Shown here: piece by piece, positions 56,875 through 64,000 of the stretch
Layout of the letters: every line of letters begins with the position of its first letter
Numbering within the stretch: the stretch's first letter is position 1
NCBI RefSeq assembly: GCF_047496725.1
Contig: NC_132972.1
Span: 17,712,001 to 17,776,000 of the forward strand
Length of the DNA: 64,000 nucleotides
Direction: 5' to 3'
Origin: Anoplolepis gracilipes
Taxonomy: Eukaryota; Arthropoda; Insecta; Hymenoptera; Formicidae
Notes under the pieces: model-generated
The model's input: only the letters and a program-made list of their open reading frames with translations
Told to the model about the DNA's origin: nothing
Databases searched by the model: none
Made by a program: the position numbers and the translations under genes

Positions 56875-57866
56875 TAAATATTAGATACAATACATTAACA
56901 AAACTGTTTTTATATTATTGATTTATTACATATTTTAATAAAAGATTAAATTGTAGATATTTCAATATTATTATTATAGATTTTTTAATAAAAAAATTAA
57001 ACGCGATTTTTTTTGTTCCACGAGGTATGTCACGGTATGCGCGTCGAGATTTTTTTCGTGCAATTCCTTTGTTATCGACGATCACATTAGTGCTATCTTG
57101 TGAGTGTAGATGAACTATGATCAGTCAGAGAGTAAACAAATAATCGTAACCTTCGTAAATAATAATAAATCGGTCGTATTTTATCGTGGATCTCTCAATC
57201 TGTGCGGAATTTAATATTTAGGCGAGTGATAGTGAAGTACTGCAGTAAATACAGTTTCACAATGTTTCTAGTGATATTTATTATGAAATTGTGAACTGTG
57301 AAGTGAAATTCAGAAGCTGTCATTCACAAGCCGAATAAATCACCAAAAGGATCATAAACTCGTGGATTTTCTTAAAGGTAAAAATATTTAATTAAACCGT
57401 AATTATTACTTCATTTTTTGCTTGTCCGCTTGCAAATTTATTGTCAATTATGTAAAACGATTACTCGCGTTATTAACGATTTCAACCGTCACATTACAGC
57501 CTCCTAGGCGGTCAATAATATTGTCTAATAATTGTATTGGATAATGCAATAATTGCTCAATAAACTTCAATCAATAATATTGTGCAATATAAAATTTTAT
57601 GCAATAGTATTAATCGTCTATGGAAGCCATTAGACCATGCCGCGTTGCGCCGTCCCTGCCTGCCCGTTGTACCCGGCTCGTAATTAGCTATTTTTAATTA
57701 TATCTCAAAAACTAAGCTTCGGACAAAATTTTGTATAAGGAAAAATCGTCTTAGAATTTGCTCAAGAATATGTTATTTTAAGGACATCAGGTTGTTTTTA
57801 ATCATCCTGTATATCCAATAATTATTTTAGTAATATATATTTTTCCATATTAAACATTTTGCTTAC

Positions 57867-58734
57867 TTTCATTTCCTTTACGTGTTACTGGCTGTAATAA
57901 ACTAGGACTTAAGTGAAGCGGTATAACTTTCGCTCCCTGAACTTTTTAATGGAGGAATTATTATTCTTCTCTGGAGTTTTAAATAAATGACAATAAGGTC
58001 TGTTGCTATTGTTACAACAATTTGGACTAAGCATTTGTAACGGAGAACGTAAGCTTCTATCTGAAATAATACTCTTATTAACAGATAATTGTTTACACAG
58101 TTGGATATTATAAATTTATCTACAGTACCATTCTTCTGTGCAGTTTCCTTTCCTTTTAAAGGAGATAGTATAATTGCTTCTTGTATCTCATATATATTTT
58201 GTTCTTGTAGAGTTGCATAGAAGATAAAGCAGCTTTTCCTTCATGTTTATGTAATTTTTCATGTCCATGTTTTTTTAATCTTTCATATAATTGCGTTCTC
58301 TTATCTGACTCTTTATTCTTTTCCCTTATATTTCTGAGAATATTTATAGTGTCTGTATGGCTTTGCTTTGAAGATTCTGAGATTTTAATATTTAACGGTA
58401 ACTTGTTTTATGTGCTGTCTTGTTTTTGACTGCCTTTCTGGTGATAACATGCATGTACTTTTACAAAAAGATGCAGAAATAGAAGGAGGTGACGCTATCT
58501 TTTTTGTATTTTTTGAGACATTAGTATATTTTTTGAATTGTTTTTTATTATTTTTTTCAATTGTATTAGATTTTACAGGAGATTTGTTATTGTCTGATTC
58601 CTTTTCTGATTCTGATGAATCAAGAAAATAATTTTTCTTTTTCTTTCTCATACCCTTACCAAATTCCTTGTCTGTTTCGTAATTTGAATCATCTATGATT
58701 CCCTTACACGAAATTATGGCATTAATGCGTGTAT
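57867..58734 (-). pseudogene. DUF4806 gene, long central exon
   Basis: Starts after TTTTATAG with TRINAIISCKGIIDDSNYET and ends at a GTAAGC donor (57866). Content is Ser/Lys/Asn-rich: KKKKNYFLDSSESEKESDNN, then HTDTINILRNIREKNKESDK, ERLKKHGHEKLHKHEGKAAL, QEQNIYEIQEAIILSPLKG, and RSPLQMLSPNCCNNSNRPYC. At least three frame changes separate these (near 58390, 58205 and 58050). The final phase (A|) fits the exon at 42966 across the 14.8-kb element. Confidence 0.55.
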
Positions 58735-58887
58735 CTATAAAATTAGAAATACAATGTATGGAAAAGCGGAATAAAAAAGAATATAAGACATTATAAATAT
58801 TTAAGAAAAAATACATAAATATGCTATGATTCCTTTATAAAGAAGCAATAATCACATAAGCAAAGTTTTTGTGTTTTCTGTACTTAC

Positions 58888-59107
58888 CATAAAATTTTCT
58901 AATAATTATACGTTCTTCTATCCAATCTAAAGATGCAGGTAATTCTTTTTGGACAAATTTCCCTGCATTACAAGGAGGCCATTTGATTTTTGCTTTCATA
59001 TTTTCATCTATATCCGTAATCCATTCCGTACGGCCAACATCATAAAATTCATCATTTTCTTGTGTCAGCTCGCGGCCTTTATGAGTTAAAAATTTGAACA
59101 CAACAAA
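58888..59107 (-). CDS. DUF4806 gene, N-terminal exon
   Basis: Flanked by a TTTTTTTCAG acceptor and a GTAAGTAC donor. It encodes FVVFKFLTHKGRELTQENDE, then TEWITDIDENMKAKIKWPPC and LDWIEERIIIRKFYG. Proteins with a C-terminal DUF4806 domain typically begin with this type of short beta-rich module. A first exon upstream with the initiator Met was not found. Confidence 0.6.
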
Positions 59108-59112
59108 CTGAA

Positions 59113-59421
59113 AAAAATGTTAAACATACATTAAAATAAAGCCATATACCGTAAAAGAACAAACATATAAAAATGTATATAATTATAAAAATAGCGAACC
59201 TAAAAGTATAACATACAGCTGCAATGATGAGAGAAATAATCTTTTTAAAATCTTTTGAACTACTTCAGTAAAGGAATGGTATGCAAAAGAGGAACACATT
59301 TTGCATAGAAAGAAAAACTTGATTTTCTTCATTTTCAAGAATTTTGTGGTCCTTTTTCTAAGTCACGATAAGCAGCCTGCTGCAATGGTTTATAACCAGA
59401 ATGGAATAATCTTTTTATACC
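59113..59421. other. Spacer between the CMC-type transposase and the DUF4806 gene
   Basis: No supported gene. It may hold the first exon and promoter of the DUF4806 gene. Confidence 0.4.
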
Positions 59422-60941
59422 TTACAATTTATTTTCAAAAATAAATGCGCTAAAGTTTTCCAGATGGCCATATTGCTGACACTCTTCCTCTAAATGGCAC
59501 ATAGAATGGACATTATAAACTATAAATCTTGCATCATAAATAGCAACAGAATGTTTAATGAAAGTCCTTAACAATTGACCTGCATATTTGCAATGAGATT
59601 TTACTAAAACAGGGCTGCTTATAGATAAAGATATAATATATTCCACAATGTAAAAGAAAAAAATTCTTGTAAATGTTTTCATCCAAATAATCTCTTAGTA
59701 CTAATATTCCATCATACAACAAGAATCTTCTGAACTCTGTAGCTTTATAAAAAGATATTTCTGCAAGAGATCTTGGAGGTCTATTAAAATCTTGAAGACA
59801 TGAAGGTTTCAATAATATTAATTCCGAAGAAATAGCTGCAATAATATTCCGATGCAATTTCCACGGCCCATTGCACATCTTCCAAGTCAAAAGTAATCTC
59901 TTCATAACACCTAGGAAAATCAAATGCATTCCATCAAGACGAAACTGTGATACTAGGCCAGTTCCAATTTTTTTCAATGGTGAGTGACCAGTATGGTGGT
60001 GTGGTTGCTCTTGGTTATTGTATGATTCATCTGTCTTCAAAGGCTCGTTAAGCTCAACAAAGGTCATCCTATTATCAATATATTCGCCAATGATTTCACA
60101 TTTTTTACATGTGCAATATCCTGCGTGATCTCTACAGCATTTAATTTTTGCGCGAGCTGGGGCATCTAAAATATAATGCCTTATAGAAAATGTATATCGA
60201 ATGCCATTACGTATATATCCATTTTCTTGTAAATATTCAATCTCTCTGATAAATGAATGTAAAAAGTCCTGTATATTAGGATCTTTATTTCTTTTAAATA
60301 TCAAGATAATAAAGGGTTCATTTTTAGATCATACAAATCTTCCCAGGGCCAAAATCTACTCGAGGAACTTTTGGATATAGGCAGACCATCAATATTAATA
60401 TCAATCAATTTTATTGAATCGCTCCAGATAATCATTTAAATTCAATGATTGCAATTTACGCATTGATAACATACCTTCATCGCATGCCCATTCTTTTATT
60501 TTTATAGCAACACATTGGCCTAGCTCATTTATATGTAGACAATGTATTTGCTCTTTTTCTATATCTGTTCTCATCACTTGAAACCAATTCTTGAACACCT
60601 ATTCCTTCTGCGCCACTTTCAGTGCAAGTATGAGTAGACTCTGTATCATGAACGCTGGAATTCTCATTGTCAGAGAAATTTTCGATACTCAGTTCACTAT
60701 TACTAGCATCATGTCTTGATAGTTCATTATTTTCAAGATTATCACTTTTATTATGATTATCTTCATCACTGTTACAATTAAAAACATTCATGTTATTATC
60801 TCCGGTAACATCATTATTTTTATTATGATTAGCATTGATAATATAGTATTGATTGACAATATTTTCACTCTCATTCTCACTCTCGTTATTGCTCTCACTT
60901 TCACCATATCGTTTATAAAGAACGGACGCTATTCTTTCCAA
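59422..60941 (-). pseudogene. CMC/EnSpm-like transposase, decayed
   Basis: Collinear segments on the minus strand: 60525-60941 (acidic Asn/Ser-rich N-terminus), 60401-60598 (IKIKEWACDEGMLSMRKLQS), a break with stops at 60300-60400 (still recognisable INIDGLPISKSSSRVDFGP), 59555-60304 (RYTFSIRHYILDAPARAKIK, CCRDHAGYCTCKKCEIIGEY, QFRLDGMHLIFLGVMKRLLL, RRFLLYDGILVLRDYL), and 59422-59682 (SVAIYDARFIVYNVHSMCHL, HLENFSAFIFENKL). This is the layout of the insect transposase family related to Transposase_21 (EnSpm/CACTA). Frame breaks near 60560, 60310 and 59640. The zinc-like CxxC part is intact. Confidence 0.7.
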
Positions 60942-61364
60942 TTTTGTCCTTTTCGCAATTTCTCTCTCTACCCTGCGATTTAATGCTCTCTTAAAAACTC
61001 GAAAGTTTCTCTTTAAAAAAAAATAATAATTACAATAATATAAAAGATTTAAAATGATTAAAAAATAATAGTAAAATAATAATTTAAATAGACTGTTAAA
61101 GTGTAAAAATAAAATTACATTCTAACAATGTAGAAAGTTAATCACTGTAGTAATCACTACATTTTTTTATAAATATATATTATTACAGTATGGTAAAAGT
61201 TGCAATAAAATAGACAATACGAGCAACACAAGTAATACAATTATCAATACATTAGCAATACTTTGCAATAAATAAGCAACACATTTTAGATTCTTTTTTA
61301 CATAAACAATTAAAATATAAATTAATTAATAATATAAAAGGCTCTATGTATTATAATAAATAAC
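60942..61364. other. AT-rich non-coding DNA
   Basis: No feature beyond AATAAT runs. Confidence 0.5.
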
Positions 61365-61830
61365 GAATGTTAGGAAAAAGGGCTAAAAGTCATAGCAGGA
61401 TGTTCGTGCAATGTAAATTTTAAATATTAATAAGAATTAATAAGAATTAATTTTTTTAATACAATTTCATTTTGAGATATATTTGTACCAGAAAATTTTA
61501 CGTACATTGTTCTCACTTTGGAGAATCAGAATATTCAAATTAAATATAAGGAAATAGGAAGGAGATAAAGAAGGAAAAATAAAAAAAATATATCGAGACG
61601 AGTGGCTAAGCCGAGATTTTCTTATTTTTCCTTCTTTATTTCCTTCCTATTTCCATATTTAATTTGTAATATTCTGATTCTCCAAAGTGAGAACAATCTA
61701 CGAATAATTTTCTGGTACAAATATATTTCAAAATGAGATTGTACTTTAAGACAATTAATTCTTATTAATGTTTAAAAATTACATTGCACGAACATCCTGC
61801 TATGGCTGTTAGGCCTTTCTCCTAACACTC
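61365..61830. mobile_element. Foldback MITE of about 465 bp
   Basis: The left end begins TGTTAGGAAAAAGGGCTAAA and the right end closes GGCCTTTCTCCTAACA. Arms of about 200 bases pair through GCAGGATGTTCGTGCAATGT and its complement, then CTCACTTTGGAGAATCAGAA and its complement. The centre is a GAAGGAAAAATAAAA stem. No coding sequence. Confidence 0.85.
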
Positions 61831-62037
61831 ATTAATTAAAATATTTTTAAATATTGTATATTCGAGATACTTCAGAAGTATACAAAAATTATGTACATCG
61901 TTTTCATATCAAGAAATAGAACGTACAAATTATGAAAAGTTTAATGAGAAGGAAGGAAATGTTATATAACTGTTATATAACATTTGTTATGTTTATGTTA
62001 CATTGATATTATGTACTTTGAATTGTGCGGGACTCTA

Positions 62038-62222
62038 AAGCCAGAAACATGTAAATTCCGTAATTTTAACTATAATCGTAAAAATCAACCAATAACGAGC
62101 GTCCATTGATGGCGCCCTAGCGGCGTCGCCGTTGAGTCGCCGTCAATGGACGCTCGTTATTGGTTGATTTTTACGATTACAGCTAAAATTACGATTACGG
62201 AATTTACGTGTTTCTGGCTTAA
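62038..62222. repeat. Hairpin element of about 185 bp
   Basis: Near-perfect inverted arms: AAGCCAGAAACATGTAAATT on the left with AATTTACGTGTTTCTGGCTT on the right, and CCAATAACGAGCGTCCATTG with its complement. The loop is the GC-rich GCGCCCTAGCGGCGTCGCC. Confidence 0.85.
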
Positions 62223-62234
62223 CCTTTTGCATTG

Positions 62235-62330
62235 CGATATAATATTATATACGTGTTCCTTTGCTTGCCGCTACGCGGCGCGCTCAGACTAACTCCATAT
62301 TCAAGTTTTCATAAAATGTAGTTACTCTAT
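62235..62330. mobile_element. Fragment of the TA element found at 30.2 and 47.8 kb
   Basis: GTTCCTTTGCTTGCCGCTAC, then GCTCAGACTAACTCC and TATTCAAGTTTTCATAA, match the element at 48258-48330 with a few substitutions. Only about 100 bases remain. Confidence 0.6.
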
Positions 62331-62382
62331 CAGCACCCATGTTCAAAAGAATAATAATAATTTGGGAACGGTGTTATGTGTG

Positions 62383-62852
62383 TTACGGCGCGATGTCGAT
62401 GTCTTCGAAGACGCTATCTAAAATGCTGAGGAGAGCGGAATCGGATATGGATGCAAGTTTTGATTCTAAAAAGGGGAGCGCAGAGGTGTCGGAGTCTGCT
62501 GGAGAGTATTCCAAAGAGGAGTCGGGTAATTCTATCGTGTGGTTCGATGAATTATCCGAGAGGATTACGGACGAGGAATCGGAAAATGTTAGAGGAGACG
62601 ACGGCGGTGAGTCATCAGATATATCGATGACTGAAGGTGAAAGGGGTACGGGGGAATACGATGGGGAAGGAAAATCTACTTCAGGGTAACTATGAGTAGA
62701 TGGGAAAAGGGTTTTTAACGGGGTGGAGCAGCGCGAATACTGCGGTGAAGAAAAGGGGGAATCTAAACTGTTGATTTCGTTCTCGGTTATGTCGTCCGAT
62801 CTATTGTCTCGATTTGCTCGCGAGAATCGGCGGGTCGGCGCGATTTTAGGCA
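62383..62852 (-). CDS. Ser/Pro-rich protein, main exon
   Basis: The exon follows a TTTATTTAAAG acceptor at 62853. It encodes MPKIAPTRRFSRANRDNRSD (the Met is created by splicing), then an Asp/Ser/Pro-rich body with PSPSYSPVPLSPSVIDISDD and SLEYSPADSDTSALPF, ending in a hydrophobic-acidic tail (SALLSILDSVFEDIDIAP) before TAA at 62374-62376. The tail looks like an acidic activation or docking segment. I do not recognise the family. The opposite strand also has an open frame (62339-62689) that I regard as a shadow. Confidence 0.5.
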
Positions 62853-62941
62853 CTTTAAATAAAGAATAAGGTTGAATAAAGGGGAAAGGAGACGATGAGA
62901 GAAAAAAAGAAAACAAACAAAGAGAAAGAAATTAAACTTAC

Positions 62942-63130
62942 TACTTAGGCAGATTGGCTGCGTTTTAGCTGCTGGTGTAGTTGTGGTCTTACTCGGCGGG
63001 TCGTCTTGTTGAGCACTGACTCTAATAGTTTTTGAGACGTAAACGGAACTCCCGTAGTGTAGATGAATTGCTTGAGTCAGCGAGCGACCGAAATGAATCT
63101 GATGTACTGTCAACTGATTTTAAATTTTGG
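62942..63130 (-). other. First exon of the Ser/Pro-rich gene (5' UTR)
   Basis: Ends ..GCCTAAGTA before a GTAAGT donor at 62936-62941. The intron is 62853-62941. No ATG occurs in any frame between the predicted transcription start (about 63130) and the donor. The last A joins TG of the next exon to form ATG. The frame through it is open (HLHYGSSVYVSKTIRVSAQQ) but has no start codon. Confidence 0.45.
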
Positions 63131-63155
63131 AATGATCGTAATGCGCGAGTCTTCC

Positions 63156-63164
63156 CTTTTTATA
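63156..63164 (-). promoter_or_regulatory. TATA box for the Ser/Pro-rich gene
   Basis: On the minus strand TATAAAAAG lies about 30 bases before a TCAGTTGAC/ATTCC region that could be the start site. It is placed directly upstream of the two-exon gene. Confidence 0.4.
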
Positions 63165-63299
63165 TTAAATCTTGAGGGCGTGTTAACAATTTGGGCGGGA
63201 GTATTTTTGGGATTTTGATGTGTAAAAGCTGTCGTTCGGTGAGATCCTTCTCCTCCTTATTTTTTATTGTTGCTGATTGGTAGGCTCTGTACGGCCTCT

Positions 63300-64000
63300 T
63301 AGGAAATTTGGAGATTCTTCATTTGGTTATTTCCTGGGATTATGCGGCTGTTTTTATCCATTATTTATTTAAGGGATCTTGCTTTCGGTATTTTTCGGTC
63401 ATTTCTTTGAACATCGATTTCAATGTTTAAGACATTTTTCATTCCGCAGCCCTCTTATGACTGGTCGGGCAATTATTGCTTTATCTTTATAGAAGGTAAA
63501 GACGTGGAGCCGACAGTGCGTAGCGGCATTATTTGTTTCTTTCTTAGGATTATGTAGCTGTGTTTGTTGATTTATTCATTTAGAGGATCTCACTATCGAT
63601 CCTTTCCGGTCGTTTCCTTTGAACATCGATTTCAATGTTTAAAAATATTTTTCGTCGTGCGATCCCTTTTATGATTAGTCGGGCGATTATTGCTTCATTT
63701 TCGTGGGAGGAAAAACGTGGAGCCGACAGTGCGTAGCGGCATTATTTGTTTCTTTCTTAAGATTATGCAGCTGTGTTTGTCTGTTTCGTTGTTTAGAGGA
63801 TTTCGTTATTGATCCCTTCCGGTATTTGTTTAGATATCGTTTTAGTAGGTCTAAAAATTATTTGATAATAACGGTTCTTTTCTATTGCGCGACCCGTTTT
63901 TTTTGTGACCGATCGGACGATTATTGTTCATATCGTGGGAGGAAAAACGTGGAGCCGACAGGACGTAACAACAGCAAAAATTTCGATTTAATCGTCAGAA
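63300..64000. repeat. Tandem array, period about 213-232 bp
   Basis: CGTGGAGCCGACAG occurs at about 63503, 63716 and 63948. The blocks AACATCGATTTCAATGTTTA and GCGTAGCGGCATTATTTGTT precede or follow it in successive units. Units differ by substitutions and indels, and the array runs off the window end. It lies directly upstream of the minus-strand gene, so it could be promoter-associated or a satellite. Confidence 0.75.

Larger units (their letters stand above)
43019..57809. mobile_element. 14.8-kb Polinton/Maverick composite with 2.9-kb transposase-bearing inverted arms
   Basis: Outer ends are CAGGATGATTC on the left and GAATCATCCTG-like on the right (one-base variation), with TA on both sides (43017-43018 and 57810-57811). 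The arms 43019-45929 and 54908-57809 are near-identical inverted copies. The interior (45930-54907) carries Polinton genes on the minus strand: ATPase, pX-like, conserved unknown, integrase, minor capsid, basic protein, major capsid, protease. No DNA polymerase B was found. Polintons normally have their own shorter inverted repeats and a 6-bp target duplication, so the TA flank and the Tc1/mariner-type arms are unusual. Most genes are broken, so this copy is dead. It lies in an intron of the DUF4806 gene. Confidence 0.85.
54908..57809 (+). repeat. Right inverted arm of the composite
   Basis: Inverted copy of 43019-45929. Order from inside out: CCTCTTTCAACAATA block, 289-bp SINE unit, AT-rich stretch, transposase pseudogene, non-coding tip with CAATATTATTG repeats, CATCCTG end. 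It carries an extra nonsense codon in the transposase relative to the left arm, plus a few indels at the tips. Confidence 0.9.

Noticed and set aside
62339..62689. Plus-strand acidic protein gene
   Set aside because: It is the reverse complement of the Ser/Pro-rich exon, which has matching splice sites and a TATA box on the minus strand.

Overview
This window looks like a transposon-dense, heterochromatin-like stretch of an insect genome. A hymenopteran, most probably an ant, is my best inference. It is AT-rich, full of dinucleotide microsatellites, has spliceosomal GT..AG introns and no CpG-depleted look. Nearly every recognisable gene belongs to a mobile element. No rRNA, intact tRNA, bacterial operon or CRISPR was seen. 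No ordinary conserved host gene is certain. The candidates are a two-exon Ala/Pro/Tyr-rich gene (5.1-11.1 kb, minus), a small Myb/SANT-like gene (29.4-30.3 kb, plus), a broken DUF4806 gene split between 41.9-43.0 and 57.9-59.1 kb (minus), and a Ser-rich two-exon gene (62.4-63.1 kb, minus).

Layout. 0.5-1.3 kb: 3' end of a Penelope-like retroelement (minus). 1.4-2.6 kb: a DUF4817-type Tc1/mariner-superfamily transposase with two small introns and one frameshift. 3.4-11.1 kb: two inverted, tail-to-tail copies of an Ala/Pro/Tyr-rich gene; the plus copy is dead. The minus copy carries a 5'-truncated endogenous gypsy/errantivirus (5.52-10.94 kb; protease, RT, RNase H, integrase, env, 3' LTR) in its intron. 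11.1-17.2 kb: AT-rich DNA, MITEs, CA and GA arrays, a 1-kb foldback, and a TIR element holding twenty 41-bp repeats. 17.3-20.9 kb: a decayed Mutator-type gene combining a transposase domain, a YqaJ nuclease and a Ulp1-like C48 protease. 21.4-24.5 kb: foldback MITEs and duplications. 24.5-28.7 kb: a second decayed gypsy element (minus), whose LTR is split by an 8-bp-TSD MITE. 29.4-31.0 kb: a transposon fragment with the Myb/SANT gene. 32.6-40.8 kb: a third gypsy element with both LTRs, one of them split by a palindromic pair of Penelope fragments.

43.0-57.8 kb is the most interesting unit. It is a 14.8-kb element flanked by TA, with 2.9-kb inverted arms. Each arm carries a Tc1/mariner-superfamily transposase pseudogene, and both arms share the same frameshifts. 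Between the arms lie about 9 kb of Polinton/Maverick genes on the minus strand: packaging ATPase, pX-like protein, a conserved unknown, retroviral-type integrase, minor and major capsid proteins, a basic protein and an adenain-type protease. No protein-primed DNA polymerase B was found. The unit sits in an intron of the DUF4806 gene, and a CMC/EnSpm-type transposase (59.4-60.9 kb) lies just upstream on the same strand. The order of nesting is therefore: DUF4806/CMC region, then the Polinton composite, then a TA-MITE inside its capsid gene.

How the genes work together: each element is a self-contained mobilisation module, and almost all are broken by frameshifts, stops or nested insertions. 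The right end (62.0-64.0 kb) holds a hairpin element, the Ser-rich gene with a TATA box and, upstream of it, a tandem array of about 213-232 bp. Homology calls come from motif recognition by eye; no database search was run.
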